Shown here piece by piece: positions 13,560 through 24,434 of a DNA stretch of 64,000 nt; positions within the stretch are counted from its first letter, which is position 1; each line of letters begins with the position of its first letter. The stretch comes from Stictocephala bisonia. Its lineage: Eukaryota > Arthropoda > Insecta > Hemiptera > Membracidae. Under the pieces are notes generated by a model, which was not told where the DNA came from, did not search any database, and saw only the letters and a list, made by a program, of their open reading frames with translations. The position numbers were made by a program, and so were the translations under genes. The DNA lies in NCBI GenBank assembly GCA_035578905.1, contig JAQJVL010000675.1, positions 1-64,000 on the forward strand, read 5' to 3'.

Positions 13560-13800
13560 CTAAGTTTGCTTTGTTTGTTTGATCAAACAAACCAATTATC
13601 ACTGCTACTAATAATGGGCGGGGCATGCTACTTTGCTGTCAGCATGCGGCCTTCTGTTTACCTAATTTTGAAATTGGAACGACATAGTAGAGCTGAACAG
13701 TAGTTTTCTATCTCACTTCCACAAGTCAGTACACCTCTCTCGCACCAGTGTTTTTAGTGGTAGTTAAAAAATTATTGTATTTATTACAAATAACAAAGAA
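13560..13800 (-). promoter_or_regulatory. Candidate FARS2 promoter and non-coding first exon
   Basis: The inverted arm continues past the position where the clean contig begins (13487 matches 20304), so on the minus strand this sequence is what should lie upstream of exon 1. It is locally less AT-rich, with a GC-box-like CCCCGCCC near 13615-13625 and a donor-like GTAAAC at 13656-13661. Exon 1 has a good acceptor (TTTGTTTTTAG at 20592-20602) seven bases before the ATG, which requires an upstream non-coding exon. Sequence errors make the exact exon and start site uncertain. Confidence 0.35.
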
Positions 13801-14771
13801 ATTTAAAAAAAAACAATAAAATTATATCAATCTAAGATTGTTCATTTCGCATAAAGTTTGTCAAAATTATAAAGACACAAACTTGTTACATAATTTTTTT
13901 TTTCATAAATTGTAAAAAAATTTTCTGCTTTGATGTTAGTTGTTAAATGCAGTTCAGATATTTTGCATCATCTTTTTTATTTTGGGAAATTCCCTGTTTT
14001 CTTTTTTATTTTTTAAAATGTTTTTTGGGTTAGTATTGGGAAAGTTGTGTACTTTTACAAAAAATATAAAATTTTTTTACAATATAAGTGTACAAAAACC
14101 CCGGTTTTATTTTAAAAAATTTTTATTTTTAAATTTTTAAATTTTAAGAGTTCTTTTGTTTCATACCGTTTTTTTGTAAAAAAAAAAAAATAAAAAAAAA
14201 CTCCAAAAATTTAAATTTTAAAAAATATGATCAATTGTTTTTAGATGAAAATTTTTGGTTGGGTAGTTCTTTAAAAACGTATGGCAAACCGCCTAAAATT
14301 TAAGACAATTTGGGGCGGTTTTTCATAGTGGTTTTTTGAACATAAATATGTTGTGGGGTTATTTAGTTTTAAAAATTTTTTGAATTTTTGTAAAAATTTT
14401 TTTTTTAAATTTTGTTTGTTTCAATAATGTCCACCATAACTTCTACTATATAACTAGAGTTTTGCTTTTGTATTGTAATTTCTATTTGTTAAATTGAAAT
14501 ACATTGTCATTATTTTTATAAAAATTTTTTGTTTATAGAGATTTTCGTGTGCAGGTGTTAATGTAATTTTATACTTTTAAACTGGTGTATTTGTTAGTAT
14601 TTAAAATTGATTGTTATTTAAATATTGAAATGTTTTTATCTATATGACATGATTTATTTGTGATATGCTCAACTGTATCATTACATAGTTTAGCCAATAA
14701 TTAGTTGTAAGTTGACCTTGTCTATTGATCATGTTTGTTGCTTAAAGACAGTAAAATTTTATTTATTAAGT
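13801..14771. other. AT-rich region without a recognisable gene
   Basis: Very AT-rich, with long A and T runs to about 14420 that resemble the low-quality arm, then cleaner sequence. Short open frames here are low-complexity (F, L, I, K, N) and have no domain I recognise. Confidence 0.5.
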
Positions 14772-15029
14772 GTTAGCACTGGAAATGTGCCAGTTTCATT
14801 GTGTTATGCTAGGTTAGGTATTGATGGCTAGTTTTGGTTAGGATAAGTTTGGATTTGTAAAGTTGGGTTAGGTTTGAGGGGTAGACTGGCTTATAGATTT
14901 GTTTTCACAACCTAACGTAATAAATCCTAACTAAACCAAATACAACTTAAACAAACCTAATACTACTCAACCTAGGCCTATCCTATAAAACCATAACATT
15001 ACTGAAAACAGGAAATTTCCAGCACTAAC
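14772..15029. mobile_element. Hairpin MITE with TTAGG-rich inverted repeats
   Basis: Begins GTTAGCACTGGAAAT and ends ATTTCCAGCACTAAC, an inverted pair with about two mismatches. The arms contain interspersed GGTTAGG motifs on the left and CCTAACC-type motifs on the right, so the 258-bp segment can fold on itself. No coding sequence. The motifs are scattered and not in tandem, so this is not a telomeric array. Confidence 0.6.
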
Positions 15030-15197
15030 ATGCAAAAATTGTACAGAAGTCTCTAAACAAATACTAGGACTAAACATTATAGGGCAGAAAAAGGTAACCT
15101 AAACTAATATTATTTCTAACATTATACCCAGAAAGTAATTCTGGTATTTACGCAGTTTCTTGCCACCAATTTTTAACACTATATATATCCAATCATT

Positions 15198-15423
15198 ACC
15201 ACAGTATGTGTGTGGGTGGGCGGATGGGTCAATACCACAGTACATGTATGGGAGAGTGGGTGGGTCAATACCACAGTATGTGTATGGGTGGGCGGGGTGG
15301 GTCAATAACTACAGTACGTGTATGGGAGAGTGGGTGGGTCATACAAACAGTAGGTGTATGGGTGGGTGGGTGGGTCAATACCACAGTATGTGTGTGGGTG
15401 GGCGGATGGGTCAATACCACAGT
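15198..15423. repeat. 36-bp G-rich minisatellite, about six units
   Basis: Units of the form GTRTGTGTRTGGGTGGGCGG plus GTGGGTCAATACCACA repeat with a 36-bp period. Because 36 is a multiple of three and the unit lacks stops in several frames, spurious repetitive open frames appear on both strands (for example repeats of GGSIPQY). Related arrays are at 16145-16256 and 19189-19276, with a single partial unit near 19455-19505. Confidence 0.9.
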
Positions 15424-16122
15424 ACGAACTAAGAAATTCCCAGAGCAATTTCTCAGTTCTTACTGAGCCACAGCCAAATAATACACAGACTCGTGCGTGT
15501 TGACTGTTGTTGTTATTCACATCACATAAACATAACCTCCATTTCTATACAAACAAGTATTGTACTCATACTCTCTTACATCAACCTTTTTAAATAAAAC
15601 CTAGTAATATAGCCTATGCTATTTCTATTATGAGTACATTTTAAGTCCTTTGGCTGTCTTGAAATTATTTGATAAAAATTATGAAGCAAATTATAGGAGG
15701 CCTACTCAAGACTGTCTCACTTTACGTTTAAAATTAAGATATGATTTCCCTAAAGGTTTTGCACAAAGCGACATTTACTTTATTTCATATGTCTCATTTT
15801 AAAAGAAAAAAATAGTAAAAATACGATTCAAATGATAATATGTACAATTATGATTCAAATATGTAATATATATCTTTAGATAAGAAATTAGTGATTTATT
15901 TAGTCCCTAACAATTAACTAAATAGTTTGTTTGATTGTTAGTTCTGCCTAACAAAACTAAATCAGTTGTTAGGCATTAAATAGATTACTAATGTCTTATG
16001 TAAAGATTTACATTACATATTTGAATCACTATTATGCATATTATCATTTAGATCATATTTTTGTTATTTGTTTTAATATGAGAAATATGAAATAAAATAA
16101 ATGTCGCTTTAAGAAAAATATT
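15424..16122 (+). repeat. Tandem segmental duplication, copy 1
   Basis: This about 0.7-kb block follows the first 36-bp array and is repeated at 16257-16942 after the second array, offset 833 bp at the left edge and about 820 bp at the right. Identity is high throughout, with small indels and substitutions. Both copies contain the palindromic MITE. No gene. Confidence 0.85.
15765..16110. mobile_element. Foldback MITE, copy 1
   Basis: Starts AAAGCGACATTTA and ends TAAATGTCGCTTT. The two halves (15765-15935 and 15945-16110) are approximate reverse complements, giving inverted repeats of about 165 bp around a short centre containing TAACAATTAACTA. It has no coding capacity. The target site is not clear. 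Confidence 0.7.
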
Positions 16123-16144
16123 ACTGTAAAGAAAAGAAATATAC

Positions 16145-16256
16145 TGTATGTGTATAGGTAGGCGGGTTGGTCAATACCACAGAATGTGTATGGGTGGGCG
16201 GGTGGGTCAATACCACAGTATGAGTGTGGGTGGGCCGGGTGGGTCAATACCACAGT
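16145..16256. repeat. 36-bp minisatellite, about three units
   Basis: Same unit as 15198-15423, with variants such as GTAGGCGGGTTGGTCAATAC. It sits at the junction between the two copies of the 0.8-kb duplication. Confidence 0.85.
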
Positions 16257-16942
16257 ACGAACTAAGAAATTCCCAGAGCAATTTCTTAGTTCTTACTAAG
16301 CCACAGCCAAGTAATACTCACTCGTGCGTGTTGACTGTTGTTATTGTTCACATCACATAAACATAACCTCCATTTCTATACAAACAAGTATTGTACTCGT
16401 ACTCTCTTACATCAACCTTTTTAAATAAAACTATATATATGCTATTTCTATTATGAATACATTTTAAGTCCTTTGGCTGTCTTGAAATTATTTGATAAAA
16501 ATTATGAAGCAAATTATAGGAGGCCTACTCAAGACTGTCTCTATGTTTAAAATTAAGACGTGATTTCCCTAAAGGTTTTGCATAAAGCGACATTTACTTT
16601 ATTTCATAGTTCTCATTTTAAAAGAAAAAAAATAGTAACAATACGATTCAAATGATAATATGTATAATTATGATTCAAATATGTAATATTTATCTTTAGA
16701 TGAGAAATTAGTGATTTATTTAGTCCGTAACAATTAACTATATAGTTTGTTGGATTGTTAGTTCTACCTAACAAAACTAAATCAGTTGTTAGGCATTAAA
16801 TAAATTACTAATGTCTTATGTAAAGATTTACATTACATATTTGAATCACTATTATGCATATTATCATTTAGATCATATTTTTGTTATTTGTTTTAATATG
16901 AGATATATGAAATAAAATAAATGTCGCTTTTAGAAAGATATT
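16257..16942 (+). repeat. Tandem segmental duplication, copy 2
   Basis: Second copy of 15424-16122, starting with the same ACGAACTAAGAAATTCC and ending after the second palindromic MITE. Confidence 0.85.
16584..16930. mobile_element. Foldback MITE, copy 2
   Basis: Same palindromic element as 15765-16110, carried in the second copy of the tandem duplication. Confidence 0.7.
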
Positions 16943-17289
16943 TAGGAAAATAACGTTTTTATTTTAAACAAAAATTGACAATATAATTTTCTTCATAGTT
17001 TTTATTAAATAATTTTAAATTATCCAAAGGACTTCAAATGTATTCATAATACATATAGCCTAAATAATTAATTAAATTGTTATAATAGTAATAGTTTTTC
17101 TTGAAAATTTGATTAAACTGTCAGTTTAGTTTGGCTTTGTTTAAGTATTATTTTACATATAAATGTAATATTAAGTACGCCTACATCTCAGTAAAAGTTT
17201 ACCTTGACTGCCTCAGGCATCGAATTCTCTATGAAGTGTGTTTTATTATGTAATTAAATAATTATAAAATTTGATTGTAAATATAGTCT

Positions 17290-18494
17290 ATAAATTACAT
17301 GCCAATTACAAAATAACCTATGCTCGAATTTTACCTTAACATTTTTCCAACCATTATACAAATTTTTAGTCATGTCAGTTATGAAAGTTTTATATTTTAT
17401 AAGTCCAACTTTTTCTTAACAGCTTCAAAAAACACTTCAATGGCTAAATGGTCACTTCGGCTAGAAAAAAAGAAAGAACATGGAAATCCTTGCCACATAT
17501 CATCTAATACAAGTAATGTTGTCATCTCAAACTTATAGGCATTAGTTCCATGGGTTGATCAAGGCAAACACAATCACTGCCATATTTTTTTATCATTTCG
17601 GCTTGTGCTTCTGTCATAATGCCCAACAAAAAATCTTCTGTTTGTAACTGTGGATATTCTGGTAAATCGATACTGACAGGCTCAAATAAAATAACACAGT
17701 TATCCATACTTGCTTGCTTTTTCTTTACCCAAGCTTCAACACTTCGAGCATCACGTGAGTGTCGAATGCATTCACTATCTAATGAATATTCTCTAACAAT
17801 ATTCCTCAAATCTTGTTTAGTGAGTAAATTTTTTCTTTTTAAACCTACATTCGGTTCAACAGTTCCCTGTAAATCATCTAGAATTACGTCAAATGGTACT
17901 TTTAATGCTAATTTTGCTACGATCTGGCTTCTGTTTTCAGCTGACAGGGTAATATGAGCCAATTCCTTTTTGTGTCCAATATGAGTGCTACAGTACTCAA
18001 TATGTACTGTACCATCATTGAAAAGCATTGCTTTAATTCTAGCAGGGCAATACACATATATTTTTGCTGAGCCTTTAAGTTTAATTTTCCTTTTTCTTTT
18101 GTTGGGAGAAACAATTCTATTGTCATAAAATCCAGAACGGTTGCATTGAAAATACTCAACCTTTCTGTCAGAGTAAGTTTTACTTGCTCTATTTTTTACA
18201 AATCAGACAACATCTTGCTCCTCAACTTGTATTTTCCAGTTCTTGAAGTCTTCCATACATTTAAAATCTATCTGTTCATTTCTAATACATTTCTTTCTCC
18301 TGATGCTCTTTAAATTGATGGAAATTATTTAGTGAGGAATTACATGATGAACATTTTAGTGAAACTATGTGTGCATTATCAAAGCCTGTACATTCATGCT
18401 CACTATGTACATTGCTCCAGTGGCGTTTTAAATTAAAATACCTACTAAATGGCCTATCACATAATTCACACTTTAAATTAGTACTCCAAGACAT
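17290..18494 (-). pseudogene. C2H2 zinc-finger / MULE transposase-like gene, frameshifted
   Basis: Minus-strand remnant. It opens at 18494 with a C2H2 finger (CELCDRPF, then H-x4-H) and a second partial finger. After a frame break the 18055-17522 segment runs through a FAR1-like N-terminal region (CPARIKAMLFNDGTVHIEY, LTKQDLRNIVREYSLDSE) into YGSDCVCLD, the first catalytic Asp of a MULE-type DDE transposase. A frameshift there moves the expected THGTN and TTLLVLDD segments into another frame (17555-17470). FITDMTKNLYNGW and then CNWHV follow near 17410-17300, matching the second Asp block and the downstream His motif. I see no terminal repeats. Such fingers fused to MULE domains are common as domesticated or mobile genes in arthropods. 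This copy cannot encode a full protein. Confidence 0.7.
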
Positions 18495-19188
18495 GGCTTA
18501 AAATATTATTAAACTTTATAAAAAAACAATACAAAAACATTCATTCAAAGATGTTTTCATTAAAAGCCTAGGTTTTAACACTCAGGAAGGAAACAATATT
18601 TACAAACTCACTGTACATGCTTATCACTTAGGACAGGAATAGAAGACATAGCCAAAAGATTAGTAAATGTTATTAAAACATAATAAAAACAAAGGTATTC
18701 AACTGAAGATTATTCACTCTAATAGTCATGCAGAAAGCAACAAACTAATACCATGTAGACCTACCCAAGCACTTATCAAGACTCAATTAAGTTGGTAAAT
18801 TAACATTCACTGAATACTCTCACAACTCACTTAAAAGTAATATTTGAAGACGTAGGGAAATAAGAAGTTAACTTCATAACATACGAAAACACACTTATCA
18901 ATATTTGGTCATGTCATACCTTATATACTAGGTGGGAAAGCAGTAGACGAGACGTTACAAGAGGCAACGACAACAGTAGACAGCTGGAGCTGACGTTCGA
19001 ACTAATACGCAATACGCATGCGTCGGTTTGCGGAGCAGAGCTGTTCAGAACGACAAGATAATTCCTAGTGATTTATTTATTTTATTAACCAACGGCATAC
19101 ACCATTTTACAATATTTAGAATACATATATCAAGATAGCCAACAATGTTGACAAATTGTTATATGTCATGTATATTGTACTCTAATGC
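18495..19188. other. Gene-free flank upstream of the MULE-like pseudogene
   Basis: AT-rich, with a short higher-GC stretch near 18950-19050 that could be the pseudogene's old promoter region. No domain-bearing open frame and no clear repeat boundary seen. Confidence 0.4.
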
Positions 19189-19276
19189 CACTGTACGTGT
19201 ATAGGCTGGCGGGTAGTTCAATGCCACTGTACGTGTATAGGCGGGCGGGTAGTTCAATGCCACTGTACATGTATAA
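19189..19276. repeat. 36-bp minisatellite, variant array
   Basis: Two full 36-bp units starting at 19189 and 19225, beginning CACTGTACGTGTATAGGC, and the start of a third at 19261. Spacing and the central GGCGGG match the array at 15198, but the unit has diverged. Confidence 0.8.
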
Positions 19277-20203
19277 CACTCAAACTTGATAACAGAAAGA
19301 ATAGCCTACATGATGGTTTACAATGCAATGTTAGCTCCAATTGTCGTTATTTAATATTAGGAACTATTTCTTAATAATTTCTAATTAACAAAGCTGACAA
19401 GCGTTGTAATATTTTCAATCTTACATGTAATTAGAGGTATTGACATGCATGAGTGGTATTGACCCACCCAGCCCATACATACATATACAGTGGCATTGAA
19501 CTACCACAATAGACATATTGTAGACAATAGACATGGACAATAGAGTCCATGAGAAGATGTGATAATACAGTACAGCAAAATTAGTGAGCAGCTACAAAAA
19601 GAATAATTATGTACAAACTTGATGACGTAACAATTGAAAATATGAATATTTAGCAAAATACGAAAATACAACAATTAATTTGTGGATAATTAACGAAATA
19701 TATGTATGTACAAGCATGTAGGGTACAAGTAATAACAATGAATAAATAACAACAATTAACGATAGAATATGTAAACGTAACGAGAAATAAATATGCGTTG
19801 GCAATAACAATGTATATAACGATATAAATAATACACATGTACAAGTAACAACAATGATTGAATCTATGAACGTTGACGAGATATAATGTGTACTAATAAA
19901 TTACTATTTACAAAAAAAATACGTTAACATTTATGATAGAACAGGAATACGTCCAGTTGAGCCTATGACTAAAATTATATATAAACCTAATGAATCTCTC
20001 TTCTGTCTTTTTCTTGATGCTTTTCTAACTTTATTTTTAAATTGTTGCATACATTTATTAAAAGACAGATAAGAGAGTTACAAGTGAGAATTTAGTGATG
20101 AAAAAAAAATTATTATAGAGTGGTCTACCAATATAAAAACAAAAACAGTCTATAACAAAAACAGGCCAGGATAAGAACAAAGTGTCGGCTTCCATCGGCG
20201 GCC
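19277..20203. other. Gene-free AT-rich region up to the gap
   Basis: Contains one diverged 36-bp unit in reverse orientation (about 19455-19505) and an imperfect duplication with GTACAAGTAAYAACAATGA at 19724 and 19839. Open frames are low-complexity. Nothing else recognisable. Confidence 0.4.
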
Positions 20204-20303
20204 NNNNNNNNNNNNNNNNNNNNNNNNNNNNNNNNNNNNNNNNNNNNNNNNNNNNNNNNNNNNNNNNNNNNNNNNNNNNNNNNNNNNNNNNNNNNNNNNN
20301 NNN
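20204..20303. other. Assembly gap of 100 N
   Basis: Exactly 100 N, the usual placeholder for a gap of unknown size. The base just after it (20304) aligns with minus-strand position 13487, so true continuity is probably with the reverse complement of 13488-20203 and not with 20203. Confidence 0.95.
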
Positions 20304-20608
20304 TTTTGCAGTTCATCATAATTATTTTTACAACTAAATATGGTTGAAGGTACACAAACCATACCTTGAAAGTGGAAGATAATCACGCCCATGATGTATG
20401 TTGTTGGAGCGGTGGAATGTTTCCTCTCTGTTTAAACCCCAAAACTTAAAATAAGAACTGTCATTCTAGTTAATAAGTTTTATTTAAGATATGTTATCAC
20501 TATTTAATGTATGTTTCGAACATCTATATAAAAAAAGGGATTTTTACTTTATTTTAAGTCACTTACTAGCCAAGTTTATTATTTCAAATAATTTGTTTTT
20601 AGGGAAAA

Positions 20609-21220
20609 ATGAAGAAAATTATAAAATGTTCATCTTTGTATACGAAAATACTATCTTCAAGGTGTTTAACATCAAATGTTGTAAGGAAATATTCGTCTTC
20701 AAGTTCAAAAACTCAAAAAAAAGAAAATCAACAGCTGCAAGAAACTTCCAGTGAATCATTTAAAATCTACAATAAAGTCTTCAGAAGAGATGATTTTACA
20801 AATATAATTCCAAAAATATTATCACATGTAGGTAAAAACCTGCACTGCCAGAAATATCATCCTCTCTGTCTATTGAAACAAAGAATTGTTGACCACTTTT
20901 ACAAGAAATATGTTGGAAGAACGGGAAATCCAATATTTTCAGTTTATGACAATTTAGATCCAATTGTGTCAACACATCAGAATTTTGATAGTCTGCTCAT
21001 ACCTGCGGATCATGTAAGTCGAAGTAAGAGTGACTGTTACTATGTTAATAGGCAGTTATTGTTACGCTCTCACATGACTGCTCACCAGCCTGAGCTCGTG
21101 CAAATGGGCCTAGATAGCTTTCTTCTGTTTGGAGATGTGTACCGTCGAGACGAGATAAATGGAACACATTATCCTGTGTTTCATCAACTTGATGCAGTTC
21201 GTCTCTTCCATCAACAACAG
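20609..21220 (+). CDS. FARS2: Mitochondrial phenylalanyl-tRNA synthetase, exon 1 (residues 1-204)
   Basis: First coding exon of a nuclear gene for the monomeric mitochondrial PheRS, which charges mitochondrial tRNA-Phe with phenylalanine in the matrix. The N-terminus is rich in K, R and S with few acids ([20 protein letters not shown]), as expected of a presequence. The class II core then starts, with [14 protein letters not shown] and a clear motif 2, [20 protein letters not shown] (about 174-193). The six exons join in consistent phase (0, 1, 1, 0, 0) to give 449 residues, close to the usual size of about 450. The ATG at 20609 follows an acceptor-like TTTGTTTTTAG ending at 20602, so a non-coding exon probably lies upstream. 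Donor is CAG/GTAAAA at 21221. Neighbours in the introns are all transposons or repeats. Confidence 0.95.
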
Positions 21221-22392
21221 GTAAAACACTCTTAAGTTCTTGGATTTTCCCTCTAAATCATTAACCATATTTTGAATCTAAAAGTAATTTTTTACAGTGT
21301 AAGTTTATTTATTTATTCATAACTTTGCATTTACAACATCTTTTTCTCATACAGTTCACTTATTTATCCCTCTAGCTTAAAGATAATGGAGAGATATACT
21401 AATTATATTTACTACATTTATAGGAATAATAATGTAGGGAAAAAAAGAAAAGCCTAACAACCAACAATAAAATATTATATGGTTACAAACACATATAAAA
21501 ATTATAAATTTTTAAAAGTTTTAATTTTTTGTGATGTTTATTTTACCAGTAATTTGCTTGCTATTAATTTTTTTTTTAACATTACAATCATACTCTTTGT
21601 TATATTTTGTTGATGGAAGATATAAATAATTGAGAAAAAAAGAAAAAAACAGAAATTTCAAAATATCAGTATGTAAAATACGATATGTATCAGAATGATA
21701 TAAATTAATGATCTACCTATATAATAACAAAGAAAATATATATACTGACAGTTATTTTTGTACATTTAGGCCTACTAAAACAATAAAATATAAGAGAATT
21801 AACATGCACAAAAAAACATTAAATAGAAAATAATTGTTGGCCTGTGTAACAATGATAACAAACCAAATTGTATAGTAAGACTAACAAAGCTTAACAATAT
21901 TATAAACTTAAAAATAAATTAGAGACAGACGAGCTATCGTATAAACTTTTAACAGACATTCCGGGTGAGATTAGCAAATGTTGAGCAATGTTTGATAACG
22001 GTAAGATTTTGTTACATGTTATGAGTCAAAAGGCAGGACCCGGCTGGTAGGGGCCAGTGGATTTAGTCCTCGTCAAAGCTCTGTCAGTCCCCCAATTTTT
22101 ACTCTTTATAGCGTGTTTTTTTTTACAGTTCAAACATTTATTTGTCTATGGTGTTATTTTTTTACTTAAAATGACTGTGGAGAAAAAAGTGTGTTTCGTA
22201 CTGAGAATGTACTTGCATTGTTTTGATAAATATAATCTAATTTACAAAAATAATCATTTTAAATATAACAAATATTATTTCAATGAATAAAGGATGAAAA
22301 AAATGGATATTTCATATTTAACCAGTGAGACAGTGATAAAAGTGTATAACTTGTCTCTAGTGATTAACTGGGTTTTTGTTGAATTACCTCTT
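21221..22392. other. Intron 1, gene-free 5' portion
   Basis: AT-rich intronic sequence. A TTTATTTATTTATT stretch near 21306-21320 resembles the 3' tail of a minus-strand retroelement. No domain-bearing frame found. Confidence 0.45.
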
Positions 22393-24120
22393 TTAAAGAA
22401 AGTAAGTTACTTGTCTGAAAATAAAATACTTTTTAAAATGTATTTTTAATTGGTTTTGTAGAGTTTGTAAATCTATAGGTAAAGAATTAAGTAAACGTGG
22501 TATTTTATATTGTATTGTACATTTTCCATAGTTATTGGAATGCCTCTGAACTACAAATTGCCTATACCTCAGATTGTATTCTACATTAGGAATAATTCTT
22601 AGCTCAGATTTAAAACAATGTCTACATAGATCAGTGTACCTATCATATATGTACCTGTAGATAGCTAAGTTATCAAAGCTCATTATTCCTAATAGTTCAA
22701 GTGGAATTTCACTAAATAATACTTTCAGAATTCTTTTAAGAATATTCTTAATAGGCAACAGTATATATTCCGGAGCCAGATAATAAACATTCATTCCATA
22801 CAAGAAAACATTGAATTAAACTAAAATAAATCAATCTTCTAGTACTAATAGGAAAACATTGACTAATTTTTTGGCACTTGAATAAAGCAACTCCAAGAAT
22901 GTTTGTTAACCATTTAGCGTGTGTATTAAACTTCATATCTGCATTTAAAAGAACTCCAAAATGTTTGATACAATTAACAGAAACTAAATGATTACAATAG
23001 CATTGACTTTATTCTCTCAAGCATGTATAAATGTGACATATTAATCTACTATTTCTATTCAACATCCATCCATTTTAATCCTTGGATTTTTAAAGTTTAT
23101 TGAATTTGTTTTGCTAACATTTAATTTAATAAAATTATTAAAAAAATATTTAGTTTGTAAATTAAGGTCATTTTGCATGAGACTAATCCCTGTGTTAACA
23201 TTTGTATGTACTAAAAACAATATATTATCGTCTGAATATTGCAATATTTTACTGTTAAGTTTTAAAGGAGCTAAATCATTTATGTAAACATTAAATAGTG
23301 TAGGAGGCAAAATACTTTCTTGTATCAAACCAGTACTTTCATTGGTTCAGTCACTCACAAAACATCGAATAGAAGTGCAAATCATTCTTTCTTTAAAGTA
23401 ATTACTAAAAACACTCTTCAGTCTGCCACATATTCCAATATCAGATAGTTTTCTCATCATGATATCATAATTTACCAAGTCAAATGCCTTTTTGTAAGAT
23501 CTGTTGTTACTGCTATGACAAACTTGTTCTCATTCAAAGCTCTATCAAATTTTCTAGTAAATGGATTGTTGATTTATTTGCCATGAAACCAAATTGCTCT
23601 TTGCTAATTATATCAAACTTATTCAGGTATTTATTTGACTGAGAGTTTACATACTGCCCTAGTATCTTTGTTATGACAGATATTGATCCAATTGGTCTAT
23701 AGCACTTTAGGTCTTGTTTATTGCCCTGCTTGAAGATAGGCCTCAAATGAGTCATTTTCATATTCGAAGCTATAATACCTGTATCAATGATTTTTTAAAT
23801 GAAATGAATTAATATTAGTTTTAAATGTTGGATATTGTTTTTAATATCTTGTGGTCTTATGTTATCAGGACCTGCTGAGGAATGTAAATTGACCCTACTA
23901 AGAGCTAAATTAAACAGTTTTTCATTAATATTAATTAAGTTCATGCTCAATCGATTTCCTATCTTATAGTTACCTTCATTCATTTCATCGTCTATATCAA
24001 AAGACTGACCAAACATTTCATTATTTATGTTTTTTACTATTTTCTCAAAATTAGGATTAAAATCGTTTGTCAGACTATTTATATTTTTAATCAAATCAAT
24101 TTTATTTATTTCTAAGACGC
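22393..24120 (-). mobile_element. LINE remnant, reverse transcriptase (CR1/Jockey type)
   Basis: Minus-strand, 5'-truncated and frameshifted reverse-transcriptase region. From 24112 downward: the pre-RT segment with SSAGPDNIRPQDIKNNI, then LRPIFKQGNKQDLKCYRPIG and KEQFGFMANKSTIHLLENLI (23761-23534), then SILPPTLFNVYINDL with LQYSDDNILFL (23328-23059; the usual [FY]-A-D-D reads Y-S-D-D), and a C-terminal domain ending at 22393 (LLNSLPIDLQTLQNQLKIHFKKYF). Each block is in a different frame or separated by stops, so it is inactive. It lies antisense in FARS2 intron 1. Confidence 0.8.
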
Positions 24121-24274
24121 CAATCGTCAAGATATGGGTGAATATGAAATTTATTGAGTGTAGATGAGAAAATGTAGTCATTGTTACAAACGAAAACTGA
24201 CAATGTGTGATTAATAGCCCAATGTCAAATAAACAGCTGGTGGGATCAGGTGATCCCATTTAAAATTTGCTATC

Positions 24275-24342
24275 ACTGATTGAAATCAAATTGAGAACCT
24301 ATCGCTTATAAAGTTAGGCTTTAACAGACTACGCTACTGACC
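24275..24342 (-). mobile_element. tRNA-like head of a SINE
   Basis: On the minus strand TAGCGTAGTCTGTTAAAGC resembles a pol III A box and, about 37 bases on, AGGTTCTCAATTTG resembles a B box (GGTTC core). The spacing fits a tRNA-derived SINE head. The B box is imperfect and no cloverleaf is intact, so a functional tRNA gene is excluded. Confidence 0.4.
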
Positions 24343-24434
24343 AATTTACATTGAACAATAAACACCAATTAACATTGACTTAGCCAATGCAGTATTGGAA
24401 TAATTGATTTACAGGACCACAAAATAGATAAAGT

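Noticed and set aside
1..14140. Many open frames of 60-108 codons on both strands
   Set aside because: They are low-complexity (F, K, L, I, N), fall in the error-rich inverted arm and correspond to non-coding or frameshifted parts of the clean copy.
14800..14990. GGTTAGG and CCTAACC motifs suggesting interstitial telomere repeats
   Set aside because: Motifs are scattered within a hairpin MITE and not in tandem.
15099..15520. Overlapping repetitive open frames on both strands (PPTHPYTYCGID and GGSIPQY types)
   Set aside because: Explained by the 36-bp minisatellite, whose period is a multiple of three.
24275..24342. Possible functional tRNA gene
   Set aside because: A-box and B-box resemblance only; no intact cloverleaf or acceptor stem.
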